This document shows positions 27,869 through 38,678 of a stretch of DNA of 64,000 bases, one piece after another. The DNA comes from an uncultured Pelagibacteraceae bacterium (lineage in GTDB: Bacteria > Pseudomonadota > Alphaproteobacteria > Pelagibacterales > Pelagibacteraceae). The notes below the pieces were generated by a model. The model did not search any database. It had not been told where the DNA came from and saw only the letters and a list, made by a program, of their open reading frames with translations. The position numbers and the translations under genes are program-made. Numbering within the stretch: position 1 is the first letter of the stretch; each line of letters begins with the position of its first letter. Location: positions 20,868 through 84,867 of the forward strand of contig CACHGH010000003.1 of NCBI GenBank assembly GCA_902579215.1, in the 5' to 3' direction.

Positions 27869-29497
27869 ATGGTTATAAGAAATTCTTTGAATTTTATTAA
27901 TGAATTTTTTTTTTATATATCAAACCAAATAAGAAAAATTTATTTAAATTCAAATTTTTATAATAAAAAAATATCAAAAATAGATAATAAGATTTTAGAG
28001 TATAAACCCAGTTTGAATATTTTAAGCTGTCTAGTTAAATACGATAAAAAAAGAAAAAAAATAGATGATTTTTTTCTTAATTCAATTTGGACAAATTCAT
28101 CAATAAAAGAAAAGGATTATAAAAAATTACATAATTTTTTTTGGTTGTTTAGTCTTGATCTAAAATCATCTAAAAAGATTACACAATCAATAATATTAAA
28201 TTGGATTGAAAATAACCAAAACTATAATCGAAAAAACTGGGAGATAGATACTCTTTCAAAAAGAATAATTTCTTGGATTTCAAATTCAACACTCACTTAT
28301 GAAGAAAGTAATAACGATTTTAAAGAAAAATTTAATTATATTGTTAAAAAACAAATTAATCATTTAATTAATGAGATAGGTAGATCAGACTTGGTAAATG
28401 ATAAAATGATCGGATGTTCTGCTATTATTTTAACTGGTCTTTCATACAAAGATGATAAAGTTTTAAATTACGGTTTAAAATTATTAAAAAAAATTTCCGA
28501 TGTATCATTTGATAATGAAGGTTTCCCTAAATCTAGAAGTTTAAGACAATTAATATTCTATTTGAAATACTTTGTTCTAATTCGAGAATTATTAAAAGAG
28601 TCTCAGAATGAAATACCAGAATATTTAGATGAGAATATTTATTACCTCGGACAGGCTTATAATTTTATATGGCAAACAAATAAAACAAGTTTTTTATTCA
28701 ATGGAAATCATGAAATAAATCATTCAGATTTTGATAAGTATTTGCAAACTCAGGGTTATAAATTTAAAAATCAAAGCAATGAAATTGGGGGTTATTCAAT
28801 AATAAAAAGTAAAAATATTACATTAGCAATTGATCTTGGTTCTTCACCTGATAAAAAATTTTCTAATAATTACCAAACAGGTCCATTATCTTTTGAGTTA
28901 ATTTTTCTTGGAAAAAAACTCATAACAAATTCAGGTTATTTTCAAAACTACAAACATAGATTAAATAACATTTCAAGGTCAACTGCCAGTCATTCAACTT
29001 TAACAATAGATAATAATTCTGTTTGTCATTTTAACAGAGATAAGGACGGCAATCCTATAATTGATAAGGGATTTAAAACTTTTAATAAAAAAATAATTCA
29101 AGAAAAAGATTATCTGAGTGTAACTGGATCTCATGATGGATATCAAAAAAAATATGGAATAATCCACGAAAGGGAAATACAGGTTTATCCTGATATAAAT
29201 AAATTGATCGGCATTGATAAACTAATAAAAAAGAAAAATTCTAAGTCATACAACTTTGAAATTAGATTTCACTTTATGCCAGAAACAAAAGTTACAAAAA
29301 CACAAGATGGTAAGGCAGTTTTAATAGAAATGGACAATTCGGGATGGAAATTTTCCTGCTCTGATCATTTAATAGATATTGAAACTGGATTGTATTTTGG
29401 TAAAAAAAACTCATTCACTGAAAATCTAAATTTATTTTTATCAGGTGTGACTATAAACTCCAATCAAACTATAAAGTGGGAAATTGAAAAAATTTAA
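27869..29497 (+). CDS. Heparinase II/III family protein
   Basis: GGYSIIKSKNITLAIDLG...HSTLTIDNNSVCHF...HDGYQKKYGIIHEREI; adjacent to purH. Confidence 0.8.
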   Translation: MVIRNSLNFINEFFFYISNQIRKIYLNSNFYNKKISKIDNKILEYKPSLNILSCLVKYDKKRKKIDDFFLNSIWTNSSIKEKDYKKLHNFFWLFSLDLKSSKKITQSIILNWIENNQNYNRKNWEIDTLSKRIISWISNSTLTYEESNNDFKEKFNYIVKKQINHLINEIGRSDLVNDKMIGCSAIILTGLSYKDDKVLNYGLKLLKKISDVSFDNEGFPKSRSLRQLIFYLKYFVLIRELLKESQNEIPEYLDENIYYLGQAYNFIWQTNKTSFLFNGNHEINHSDFDKYLQTQGYKFKNQSNEIGGYSIIKSKNITLAIDLGSSPDKKFSNNYQTGPLSFELIFLGKKLITNSGYFQNYKHRLNNISRSTASHSTLTIDNNSVCHFNRDKDGNPIIDKGFKTFNKKIIQEKDYLSVTGSHDGYQKKYGIIHEREIQVYPDINKLIGIDKLIKKKNSKSYNFEIRFHFMPETKVTKTQDGKAVLIEMDNSGWKFSCSDHLIDIETGLYFGKKNSFTENLNLFLSGVTINSNQTIKWEIEKI

Positions 29498-31038
29498 TGA
29501 GAAAAGTAAAAAAAGCTTTAATTTCTGTATCAGATAAATCTAATTTAAAATCTGTATTAAAAATTTTAAGAAAAAATAAAATTGAAATAATAAGCTCCGG
29601 TGGAACCTATAAAGAAATTATAAAATTAGGTTTTGATTGTTTAGAAGTATCTAAATATACAGGATTCCCAGAAATAATGGATGGTAGAATTAAAACTTTA
29701 CATCCCAAAATTCATGCAGGAATTTTAGTAAATAGAAAAAAAAAATCACATTTGAGAGATTTAAAAAAAAATAAATTTTACGAAATAGATTTAGTAATTG
29801 TGAATTTTTATCCATTTGAGGAAATTTTAAATTTAAAAAAAAACCAAAGCAAAATTATAGAGAATATTGATATTGGTGGACCCACAATGGTCCGTGCTGC
29901 AGCAAAAAATTTTAATGATGTGACGGTTGTTACAAATACAAAGCAATATCGAGAATTAATTTCTGAATTATCAAAAAATAAAGGATCTACTAGCCTCGTT
30001 TTTAGACAAAAAATGTCATCTGAAGCTTTTTCTGAGACGGCTTATTATGACTCGGTAATTTCGAATTATTTCAATATAAAAACAAATAATAAATTTCCAA
30101 ATAAAAAACTAATTTATGGAAATTTAATTGAAAAATTAAGATATGGTGAAAATCCTCACCAAAATGCAGGGATTTATTCTAATAAAAATAATTTAGGCTT
30201 AAAAAAATTAAATGGGAAACAATTAAGCTACAATAATTATAATGACATTTTTTCTGCACTTTTAATATCAAAATCCCTTCCAAAAAATTCAGGTGTTGTA
30301 ATTGTTAAACATGCAAATCCATGTGGAGTCTCAAGCAATAAAAATAAAATTAAAAGCTATCAGTTAGCTTTAAAATGTGACCCCGTAAGCGCTTTTGGAG
30401 GAATTGTATCTTGTAATTTTAAAATAAATAAAAAATTAGCAATTGAGCTTAATAAACAATTTTTTGAGGTTATTATAGGAAAAGGAATTGATAGAGTTGC
30501 TTTAAAATTATTAAGTAAAAAGAAAAATTTAAGAATAATTGACTCAACGAATCTTAAATCAAATGAAATGTATAATATTATATCAAACTTTGACACTTTG
30601 TTACTTCAAACTTTAGATAATAAAGTTTTTACCAAAAAAGATTTTAATGTTGTATCTAAAAAAAAACCAAGTACAAAAATGCTAAAAGATCTAATTTTTG
30701 CTTTTAATGTTTGTAGGTATGTTAAATCAAATGCAATTGTTTTAACAAGCGAAGATTCAACTATAGGTATTGGATCAGGCCAACCAAGTAGATTGGACAG
30801 TTGTAAAATTGCTATTGAAAAAATGAAAAAATTTTATAATTCAAAAAATAAAGATCAAATTTTAGCAGCCTCTGATGCCTTTTTTCCTTTTGTTGATGGC
30901 ATTGAAACTTTAGTACAAGCAGGAATTTCTGCAATAATTCAACCATCAGGATCAATTAGAGATAAAGAAATAATTAAATTTGCAAATCAGACAGGTACTA
31001 TTTTAGTTTTTTCAAAAACTAGACACTTTAGACATTAA
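29497..31038 (+). CDS. purH: Bifunctional AICAR transformylase/IMP cyclohydrolase
   Basis: KKALISVSDKSNL; KTLHPKIHAGIL; VIVKHANPCGVSS; SDAFFPFVDGIETLVQAGISAIIQPSGSIRDKEII. Confidence 0.97.
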   Translation: MRKVKKALISVSDKSNLKSVLKILRKNKIEIISSGGTYKEIIKLGFDCLEVSKYTGFPEIMDGRIKTLHPKIHAGILVNRKKKSHLRDLKKNKFYEIDLVIVNFYPFEEILNLKKNQSKIIENIDIGGPTMVRAAAKNFNDVTVVTNTKQYRELISELSKNKGSTSLVFRQKMSSEAFSETAYYDSVISNYFNIKTNNKFPNKKLIYGNLIEKLRYGENPHQNAGIYSNKNNLGLKKLNGKQLSYNNYNDIFSALLISKSLPKNSGVVIVKHANPCGVSSNKNKIKSYQLALKCDPVSAFGGIVSCNFKINKKLAIELNKQFFEVIIGKGIDRVALKLLSKKKNLRIIDSTNLKSNEMYNIISNFDTLLLQTLDNKVFTKKDFNVVSKKKPSTKMLKDLIFAFNVCRYVKSNAIVLTSEDSTIGIGSGQPSRLDSCKIAIEKMKKFYNSKNKDQILAASDAFFPFVDGIETLVQAGISAIIQPSGSIRDKEIIKFANQTGTILVFSKTRHFRH

Positions 31039-31373
31039 GATATTTTATCAACTTTTGCAGCTAAGACAAAATCACTTTCATGTAATCCCTTTATAGCATG
31101 AGTAAAAATTTTAATTTCAGCATAACCCCATCCATAGTAAATGTCTGGATGATGTCCTTCTTTTTCAGCAATTTCTCCTACCTTGTTAACGAAATTTTGA
31201 CTTTCTAAAAAATTTTTAAAATTGAATTTTTTGATCAAATAATATATTTTTGAATTATCAGCTTTTACCTCCCAGCCATCAACTTTTTTTAAATACTTAT
31301 GTATTTCAGTTATATCAAAACTTGGAATATTGCCTTCACAAGGAATACATTTTTTATCTGCTAAATCACTCAT
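31035..31373 (-). CDS. 4a-hydroxytetrahydrobiopterin dehydratase (PCD/DCoH)
   Basis: GWEVKADNSKIYYLIKKFNFKNFLESQNFVNKVGEIAEKEGHHPDIYYGWGYAEIKIFTHAIKGL. Confidence 0.93.
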   Translation of the reverse strand: MSDLADKKCIPCEGNIPSFDITEIHKYLKKVDGWEVKADNSKIYYLIKKFNFKNFLESQNFVNKVGEIAEKEGHHPDIYYGWGYAEIKIFTHAIKGLHESDFVLAAKVDKIS

Positions 31374-31387
31374 ATAAATTTATTTTT

Positions 31388-31462
31388 TGGAGCGGGCAAT
31401 GGGACTTGAACCCACGACCTTCTCGTTGGCAACGAGACGCTCTACCACTGAGCTACGCCCGC
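31388..31462 (-). tRNA. tRNA-Gly(GCC), CCA encoded
   Basis: Reverse complement GCGGGCGTAGCTCAGTGGTAGAGCGTCTCGTTGCCAACGAGAAGGTCGTGGGTTCAAGTCCCATTGCCCGCTCCA folds as cloverleaf; anticodon loop TTGCCAA. Confidence 0.96.
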
Positions 31463-31605
31463 TTATTTAAAACTGATTATAGTTAGAGGTTTTTTCTAAT
31501 GCAAGCAACAATTAAAGTTTCATTTTTGTTAAAAATAAAATGATTGTATTATTTTTTGTTGTCATAAGTAAATTTTGATTTAATTTGTTAATTATATAAA
31601 TTTTT

Positions 31606-32250
31606 ATGAAAAAAATAGAAGAATTACCTAATAAAATTCCTGTTTTCCCACTATCTAATTTTATTATTTTTCCTGAAATTACTGTTCCACTGAATATATT
31701 TGAGCCAAGATATATTAGTATGGTTGACGACTCGATGAAAAATTCACGAATGATAGGAATGATACAACCAAAAAAAAATTCTAATACTCAAAACCCAGAA
31801 TTATTTGACATTGGTTGTTTAGGAAAAATTACTAGTTTTAACGAAACAGATGATGGAAGATATTTAATTGTACTAAATGGTTTAAGTCGTTTCAAAATAC
31901 AAAAGGAAGTTCAAAATAATAAACTCTATAGAGAATTTGAAGTAAGTTTTAACGATTATAGAAATGATATAAATACAAAGAAAGAAGAGATTAAATTTTC
32001 TGATCTTGAGCTTATTTTTAAAAATTTAAAATCATTATTTGAAAAAAATGGTTATTTAATTAATTGGGAAGAATTAAAAAAGCAGTCTTTAAATCAGACA
32101 ATTAATACATTGGCAATGGCATCACCTTTTTCAATAGAAGAAAAGCAAGCTTTGCTTGAAACAGAAAATTTAAGTACAAGAAAAAAAAAATTAGAAGAAA
32201 TTTTAAAAATTTATTCTGTAGACAACTTTAATAATACTACAGTTCAATAA
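31606..32250 (+). CDS. LON peptidase substrate-binding (N-terminal) domain protein
   Basis: KIPVFPLSNFIIFPEITVPLNIFEPRYISMVDDSMK; IGCLGKITSFNETDDGRYLIVLNGLSRF. Confidence 0.9.
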   Translation: MKKIEELPNKIPVFPLSNFIIFPEITVPLNIFEPRYISMVDDSMKNSRMIGMIQPKKNSNTQNPELFDIGCLGKITSFNETDDGRYLIVLNGLSRFKIQKEVQNNKLYREFEVSFNDYRNDINTKKEEIKFSDLELIFKNLKSLFEKNGYLINWEELKKQSLNQTINTLAMASPFSIEEKQALLETENLSTRKKKLEEILKIYSVDNFNNTTVQ

Positions 32251-32257
32251 ATACAGT

Positions 32258-33355
32258 CTAAAACATCAAACCTTGATCAGCATATTTTTTTGCGATCTCA
32301 TTAAAATATTTATTTTTTCCAATCAGTTTTAATATAGGGTTAAAATATTTTTTTTTACTTTTATTATCAAATTTAAAAAATTCATGAATAAAATCTACAC
32401 CTGTAGCAAAAATATAATTTAGATGTTTAGTTTTTTTTTCAAATTCTTCATATACCCCAAAATCCAACTCTAAACCAAGTTCTATACGATCCTGAATAAT
32501 TTTACTTAAGACTTTTGTATCTCTCAATGTCATATTAAATCCTTGTCCTGCAAGAGGATGGATTCTATGAATGCTGTCACCAAATGATAAAATGCTTTTA
32601 TTATAATAGTTTCTTAAAATTGAAAAATTTAATTTAAATTTCTCTACTTTGCCAAAACTTTTAATTACATAATTTTTATTATACTTTTTAATTAAATTCT
32701 TAATGTCATTGTCACTAAAATTAAATTTATCTTTAGTTATTGAATAAACAATTGATGTTTCATAATTTGAAATAGGCAGAAAAGCAATAGGTCCTATTTC
32801 TGTAAAAATTTGGATTGCTCTTAAATTATTAAAGTAATTATGTTTTATTAATGTCGTATAAGCATAACTTTCATAATCTTTAATAATTCTATTGTAAAAG
32901 TATTTTTTTGAAATTTCGTTATTAGATTCACAATTTATAATTAATTTATATTTGTTTTCTTTTATGACTTTTTCATAAAAATTTTTCTTTTTGATAAAAA
33001 TTTTTTTAAACAAAACATTTTTATTTAAATTTTCATTTAAAATTTTATAGAGATCAGCATGTTTAATTGTTGAGAAAATTGTATCACCGGAGTTATTAAA
33101 ATTAAAAATTTTATCGTTATCAATTTTGTTGTAAAAAACATCTATCCCATCTATTTTCCATATCAAATTTTTTTTAATTTTTAAGATTTTATTGTTAAAA
33201 AAATCTAAATTGTTTTTTGAAATACCAATAATTCTAGATTGATACTGAAAATTATTTTTTCTATTATGGTAAACAAAAACTTTAATATTCTTATTAACCA
33301 AGTTTTTTGCTAGCGTTAAACTAGTAATGTTATCTCCTATTAAACAAATATTCAT
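32258..33355 (-). CDS. FAD-dependent UbiH/UbiF/COQ6-family hydroxylase (divergent)
   Basis: N-terminal Rossmann-like start; LSFGDSIHRIHPLAGQGFNMTLRDTKVLSKII motif. Confidence 0.85.
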   Translation of the reverse strand: MNICLIGDNITSLTLAKNLVNKNIKVFVYHNRKNNFQYQSRIIGISKNNLDFFNNKILKIKKNLIWKIDGIDVFYNKIDNDKIFNFNNSGDTIFSTIKHADLYKILNENLNKNVLFKKIFIKKKNFYEKVIKENKYKLIINCESNNEISKKYFYNRIIKDYESYAYTTLIKHNYFNNLRAIQIFTEIGPIAFLPISNYETSIVYSITKDKFNFSDNDIKNLIKKYNKNYVIKSFGKVEKFKLNFSILRNYYNKSILSFGDSIHRIHPLAGQGFNMTLRDTKVLSKIIQDRIELGLELDFGVYEEFEKKTKHLNYIFATGVDFIHEFFKFDNKSKKKYFNPILKLIGKNKYFNEIAKKYADQGLMF

Positions 33356-33418
33356 ATTTAAAATTTAATTTTAACAATAATTATTAAATGATACAAAGTG
33401 ATTATCTGATTCATTTTT

Positions 33419-35512
33419 ATGGAAATAAAAAAAATAACTAACAATATCTTAAGTTTTATAATTAAGCGATTTATCGAAATATTTGGATTTTGCGTATCTT
33501 TATTGGGTCTAGCATTACTGGCATCGTTATTAACTTATTCACCTGAAGATCCAAATTTTATTTTTAGTGAGAATACTGAAATTAAAAATATTTTGGGATA
33601 TAGAGGAAGTTTTGTATCAGATTTCTTTTTTCAATCTATAGGTTTAATCTCTATAATCTTTGCTATTGGATTATTTTTTAATGGAATAATTATTTTATTA
33701 TCAAAAAAAGTTTTTATATTTGTAGAAAACTTATTTTATAGTATTTTATATTCAATTACTGGTTCATTATTTTTTTCAACTTACTACCAAAATTCTTTTT
33801 GGTTGTCTGTTAATGGCAATGGTGGATTCGTTGGCAATTTTTTAGAAAATACATTTTTTGCTTCCATAATTAATTTAAACAAAAATATTTCTTATTATAT
33901 TTTAATAATAATAATAATTATATTATTTTTGATCAGTATTAATTTTAAACCTAAGCTTTTTTTTAATTTATTAAAAACAATAATTAAATTTCCTTTCAGA
34001 AAGAAAGCTGAAAATTTAATTATTAAAGAAAATGATTATGATTCAGAAAATTTTGATAATAAAAATGAAAATTTAGTTCAGGAAAATTTACCTTTTGTTA
34101 AAAAACAAACTGATACAAAAAACATAAAATCAAAATTTGTTCTTCCAAGTATTGATTTATTAAAAGCTCCTTTGAAAAAGGAAAGAAAAAAAATAAATGA
34201 AAAAAATAATATTGATTCTGATTTTTTAGAAAAAATTCTTTTAGATTTTGGTGTTGAAGGAAAAATTAAAAAGGTTAGTCATGGACCTGTTGTTACCTTA
34301 AATGAATTTGAGCCAGCAGCAGGTATTAAAGTTTCTAAAATAATCAATCTATCAGATGATATAGCTCGAAATACAAGTTCAGAGTCTGCACGAATTTCTA
34401 CTATTCCTGGAAGAAGTACCATAGGAATAGAACTACCAAACTCTTCAAGAGAAAATGTTTTTTTAAGTGAAATAATTTCTCATAGTGATTTTTCAAATAA
34501 AGAAATAAAACTTCCTATAGCTTTAGGAAAAAGTATATCTGGAGTTCCTATCACCGGTGATCTTGACTCAATGCCCCATTTACTTATCGCTGGAACAACT
34601 GGTTCTGGAAAATCTGTATGTATTAATACAATTATCCTATCTCTTTTATATAGACATGGTCCTGATAAATGTAAGTTTATTTTAATTGATCCAAAAATGT
34701 TAGAACTTTCTACTTATGAAGGTATTCCTCATTTGTTGTGTCCAGTAATAACAGAGGCAAAAAAAGCTGCTTCAGTATTAGGTTGGGTAGTTAAAGAGAT
34801 GGAAAGCAGATACAGGCTTATGACTCGAGAGGGAGTTAAAAATATCAACGGCTATAATTCAAAACATAAACTTGCAATGCCTTACATTGTTGTGATTGTG
34901 GATGAAATGTCAGATTTAATGTTGGTAGCAGGAAAGGAGATTGAAAATTATATACAAAAATTATCTCAAATGGCAAGAGCTGCAGGAATACATATTATCA
35001 TGGCAACTCAAAGACCAAGCGTCGATGTAATAACGGGAACTATAAAAGCTAATTTTCCAACAAGAATATCTTTTCAAGTAACTTCAAAAATAGATAGCAG
35101 GACAATATTAGGTGAACAAGGTGCTGAACAATTACTAGGAAAGGGAGATATGCTTTATATGTCCTCAGCAAACAAAATAGTTAGAATACATGCGCCATTT
35201 GTCTCAGAAAACGAAATTGAAAAAATCAATAATTTTCTACGTTCTCAAGCTGAACCTGATTATGTAGATGAAATATTAAATTTTGCAGATGAAAAAGAAA
35301 GTTCAGAAAGTATTTCTGGCGGTAATGATAAAGATGAGCTTTACCAAGCAGCTTTAGATATAATTAAATCAGAAAGGAAGGCTTCAACATCTTTGTTACA
35401 AAGGAAATTGCAAATTGGTTATAATAGAGCTGCTAGAATAATTGACATGATGGAATTAGAGGGAGTTGTTAGTAAAGCAAATCATGTAGGCAAAAGAGAT
35501 GTGCTTAAATGA
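33419..35512 (+). CDS. ftsK: DNA translocase FtsK
   Basis: LIAGTTGSGKSVCINTIILSLLYRHGPDKCKFILIDPKMLELSTYEGIPHLLCPVIT; C-terminal gamma domain STSLLQRKLQIGYNRAARIIDMMELEGVV. Confidence 0.97.
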   Translation: MEIKKITNNILSFIIKRFIEIFGFCVSLLGLALLASLLTYSPEDPNFIFSENTEIKNILGYRGSFVSDFFFQSIGLISIIFAIGLFFNGIIILLSKKVFIFVENLFYSILYSITGSLFFSTYYQNSFWLSVNGNGGFVGNFLENTFFASIINLNKNISYYILIIIIIILFLISINFKPKLFFNLLKTIIKFPFRKKAENLIIKENDYDSENFDNKNENLVQENLPFVKKQTDTKNIKSKFVLPSIDLLKAPLKKERKKINEKNNIDSDFLEKILLDFGVEGKIKKVSHGPVVTLNEFEPAAGIKVSKIINLSDDIARNTSSESARISTIPGRSTIGIELPNSSRENVFLSEIISHSDFSNKEIKLPIALGKSISGVPITGDLDSMPHLLIAGTTGSGKSVCINTIILSLLYRHGPDKCKFILIDPKMLELSTYEGIPHLLCPVITEAKKAASVLGWVVKEMESRYRLMTREGVKNINGYNSKHKLAMPYIVVIVDEMSDLMLVAGKEIENYIQKLSQMARAAGIHIIMATQRPSVDVITGTIKANFPTRISFQVTSKIDSRTILGEQGAEQLLGKGDMLYMSSANKIVRIHAPFVSENEIEKINNFLRSQAEPDYVDEILNFADEKESSESISGGNDKDELYQAALDIIKSERKASTSLLQRKLQIGYNRAARIIDMMELEGVVSKANHVGKRDVLK

Positions 35513-36063
35513 GAAAAATAATTATTTTTTTTTTTATTTTTAATATTTATCCACACGCCTTTGCAAATTTAAAAGAGGATATAATTTTAAATTTAGAAAA
35601 AATAGAAAATTTTTCCTTTGATTTTGAGCAAACAATAAACAAAAAAAAAGAAAAGGGAAATTGCATAGTCGATTATCCTAAAAAAATTTTTTGTATCTAT
35701 AATAATATTAAAAAAAAAATTATGGTTTCTAATGGTAAATCACTAGTAATAAAAAATGAACTCAGCAATCAATACTATGTTTATCCATTAAAAAAAACTC
35801 CACTTGAATTAATTTTAGATAAAAAATATTTAATTAGTAAAATTAAAAAATTAAATAGTAGATTGGTTGATAACAGATATATAAAATTTACATTAGAATC
35901 TAAAGATCAAAAAATTAATATTTTCTTTGATAAAAAAACTTTAAATTTAGTTGGATGGCAAACAGAAGATATATATCAAAATTTGGTGATTACTTTTATT
36001 TCAAATATCAAAATAAATAAAAAAATTGATAAAAATATTTTTAAACTTCCAAGGGCAAATTAA
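35509..36063 (+). CDS. lolA: Outer-membrane lipoprotein carrier LolA
   Basis: Signal peptide; NFSFDFEQTINKKKEKGNCIVDYPKKIFCIY; position after ftsK. Confidence 0.82.
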   Translation: MRKIIIFFFIFNIYPHAFANLKEDIILNLEKIENFSFDFEQTINKKKEKGNCIVDYPKKIFCIYNNIKKKIMVSNGKSLVIKNELSNQYYVYPLKKTPLELILDKKYLISKIKKLNSRLVDNRYIKFTLESKDQKINIFFDKKTLNLVGWQTEDIYQNLVITFISNIKINKKIDKNIFKLPRAN

Positions 36064-36569
36064 GCTGATTTAATATTAACAATTTCTGAATTGTAGATCT
36101 TCATTCCTCTTGCCAAATAATTATTCAAGGCATTTTTGTGGTCAAGAGAACATGTGTGTACCCAAGTTCTTTTTGTATTCTTTATAAATGATTTTTTGAT
36201 TGCCTCACTCAGCATATATCCACCAATTCTTTTCCCCAAATATTCTTCTAAAATTCCAAAATACGCTATTTCTGCTTCATATATTTTGCAGTGATATATT
36301 ATCTCAAAATAACCAACTACTTCCTCTTTATTTTTTAAAACATAAGTAAATAAATTAGGATTTGATACATATTTAATCCAATTTTTATCTGTCCAAGAAA
36401 GTCTATCAGTCCAGTTATGATTTTTACCTATTTGTTTATAAAAAAATTTATTTAATTGAAAATCATTAGAAGAAATTTTTTCCAATTTAAGATTAGAGTT
36501 CGGTTTTTTGACTTCAGATAACTCGTTTAATGAATTTATTTCTAAGTAATTTCTAGTAATTTTTTCCAT
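36060..36569 (-). CDS. GNAT family N-acetyltransferase
   Basis: EAEIAYFGILEEYLGKRIGGYMLSEAIKKSF...WVHTCSLDHKNALNNYLARGMKIY. Confidence 0.85.
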   Translation of the reverse strand: MEKITRNYLEINSLNELSEVKKPNSNLKLEKISSNDFQLNKFFYKQIGKNHNWTDRLSWTDKNWIKYVSNPNLFTYVLKNKEEVVGYFEIIYHCKIYEAEIAYFGILEEYLGKRIGGYMLSEAIKKSFIKNTKRTWVHTCSLDHKNALNNYLARGMKIYNSEIVNIKSA

Positions 36570-36934
36570 TATTGAACCATTTTACCAACTTTTTCCCCAC
36601 CAAAAATATGAAAATGTAAATGAGGAACTTCTTGGCCTCCATGTTCGTTTAAATTCGAGATAGTTCTGTAACCTTTTCCTGTATCTAAAGAAATTCCAAG
36701 TTTTTTTGCAACTATAGATATGCCCTTTAATAAACCAACAATTTCCTTTTCAGTTGCATTTGAATTGAAATCATCAAGATCAATATATTTACCTTTAGGA
36801 ATAACTAAAGCATGAATTTTCTTTTGTGGGTTAATATCATAAAATGACAAAACATATTCATCTTCATATATTTTATCACAAGGAATTTCACCTCTTAAAA
36901 TTTTTGCAAAAATATTATTATCGTCGTAACTCAT
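36569..36934 (-). CDS. HIT domain protein
   Basis: IFAKILRGEIPCDKIYEDEYVLSFYDINPQKKIHALVIPK; GGQEVPHLHFHIFGGE. Confidence 0.95.
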   Translation of the reverse strand: MSYDDNNIFAKILRGEIPCDKIYEDEYVLSFYDINPQKKIHALVIPKGKYIDLDDFNSNATEKEIVGLLKGISIVAKKLGISLDTGKGYRTISNLNEHGGQEVPHLHFHIFGGEKVGKMVQ

Positions 36935-37203
36935 TTTTTTCTTTTATCCAGTTCAGACATTACATCTTCAATTTTTATATTGTTGGCCTCAAGATACATT
37001 ATTAAATGATAAAAAACATCTGCTGCTTCATGAGTTTTATTAACATCTTTCTCTACAGCATCTATCAGCTCATTAATTTCTTCTAAAACTTTTGCTTTAC
37101 TAAGAGATTTGTCACTTAATAATTTATTTGTATAGGATCCATCGATGGGATTATCTTTTCTATCTCTAGCAAGCTTTAATAGGCTTTCTAATGTACTAAG
37201 CAT
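36931..37203 (-). CDS. hisE: Phosphoribosyl-ATP diphosphatase
   Basis: NPIDGSYTNKLLSDKSLSKAKVLEEINELIDAVE...HEAADVFYHLIMYL. Confidence 0.93.
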   Translation of the reverse strand: MLSTLESLLKLARDRKDNPIDGSYTNKLLSDKSLSKAKVLEEINELIDAVEKDVNKTHEAADVFYHLIMYLEANNIKIEDVMSELDKRKK

Positions 37204-37204
37204 A

Positions 37205-37960
37205 TTAAATCCTAACAGGTATTCCTTTTGAGTCCAAATATTCTTTGGCTTGTTTTACAGAATATTTTCCATAGTGAAATATAGATGCAGCTAAAACAGC
37301 ACTAGCGTTACCAAGTTTTATTCCATCTACTAAATGATCTAAATTACCAACACCTCCTGAAGCTATAACTGGAATATTTACCTTTGAAGATATTGTAGAC
37401 ATTAACTCAATATCATAACCTACTTGCGTTCCATCTCTATCCATTGATGTAATTAATAATTCTCCTGCTCCATTTTCCTCCATTTTTTTTGCAAATTCTA
37501 TTGCATCTATTCCAGTTTTATTTCTTCCTCCATGAGTGAATATTTCCCATTTGTTGGCATTTTTTTTTGCATCAATTGCTACAACAATGCACTGTGATCC
37601 AAATTTTTTAGAACTATCATTTATTACTTTTGAATTTTCTACAGCTGCTGTATTAATTGAAACTTTATCAGCACCACAGTTTAATAGCTTATAAATATCA
37701 TCTACATTTCTAACACCTCCACCAACTGTTAAAGGTACAAAACATTTCTTAGAAGTTTTCTCAACTACATCATAAATAGTATCCCTATTCTCATTTGAAG
37801 CAGTAATGTCTAAAAAACAAATCTCATCTGCTCCACCATCACTATAAATTTTAGCTTGTTCAACTGGATCTCCAGCATCTTTTAAATCAACAAAATTAAT
37901 CCCCTTAACAACACGACCATTTTTAACATCTAGACAAGGTATAATTCTATTTTTAAGCAT
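37205..37960 (-). CDS. hisF: Imidazole glycerol phosphate synthase cyclase subunit
   Basis: [51 protein letters not shown]. Confidence 0.98.
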   Translation of the reverse strand: MLKNRIIPCLDVKNGRVVKGINFVDLKDAGDPVEQAKIYSDGGADEICFLDITASNENRDTIYDVVEKTSKKCFVPLTVGGGVRNVDDIYKLLNCGADKVSINTAAVENSKVINDSSKKFGSQCIVVAIDAKKNANKWEIFTHGGRNKTGIDAIEFAKKMEENGAGELLITSMDRDGTQVGYDIELMSTISSKVNIPVIASGGVGNLDHLVDGIKLGNASAVLAASIFHYGKYSVKQAKEYLDSKGIPVRI

Positions 37961-38678
37961 CTGTTTCTTTTGCTAGCTCCTCTAATTTAATATCACCATC
38001 GTATATAGCTTTGCCAACTATTATACCTCCAATATTTTTATTATTTAACTCTTTTGCTTTTTTAATATCATTTATTGATGATACACCACCTGATATAATT
38101 ACTGGGCATTTTGATATATTAGCTACATTTTCAGTTTCTTCAAAATTTGGACTTTGCTTTGTCCCATCACGATTTATATCAGTATAAATTAATCTACTTA
38201 CGCCAAAATCATTTATTTCTTTTAAATAATCTAAGGTTAATTTATTAGAATTTTCTTTCCATGCAGATATAGATAAATAACCATCTTTAGCATCTAAGCC
38301 TAAAGCAATCATCTTTGGAAATTTTTGACAAGCTTCTTTCAAAAATCTTTTTTCTTTTATTGCAGAGCTTCCTAGGATCACTTTTTCTACACCAACATCA
38401 ATATACTTTTGAATACTTTCAAAGTTTCTAATTCCTCCACCTATCTCTATTTTAAAATTGAATTTACTTATTATTTTTTTAATAATTTCTAAGTTCACTG
38501 TTTCACCAGCTAAAGCTCCATCTAAATCAACAATGTGTAAATTTTTAAATCCATGATCTTTAAATTTGTTAGCTTGATCGATTGGCGACAGTCTATATTC
38601 AATTTTATTATTAAAGTCTCCCTTTACTAACCTTACACATTTCTTATCTTTGATGTCTATTGCTGGGAATATTTTCAT
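37953..38678 (-). CDS. hisA: Phosphoribosylformimino-5-aminoimidazole carboxamide ribotide isomerase
   Basis: [43 protein letters not shown]. Confidence 0.97.
   Translation of the reverse strand: MKIFPAIDIKDKKCVRLVKGDFNNKIEYRLSPIDQANKFKDHGFKNLHIVDLDGALAGETVNLEIIKKIISKFNFKIEIGGGIRNFESIQKYIDVGVEKVILGSSAIKEKRFLKEACQKFPKMIALGLDAKDGYLSISAWKENSNKLTLDYLKEINDFGVSRLIYTDINRDGTKQSPNFEETENVANISKCPVIISGGVSSINDIKKAKELNNKNIGGIIVGKAIYDGDIKLEELAKETDA

Noticed and set aside
27869-29497. Heparinase II/III gene next to purH as a novel polysaccharide-utilisation gene
   Set aside because: This neighbourhood (heparinase-like + purH) is common in alphaproteobacteria, so not unusual
31250-31486. ORF containing WSGQWDLNPRPSRWQRDALPLSYAR
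   Set aside because: Classic artefact of translating antisense to a tRNA gene (tRNA-Gly here) and to the PCD gene
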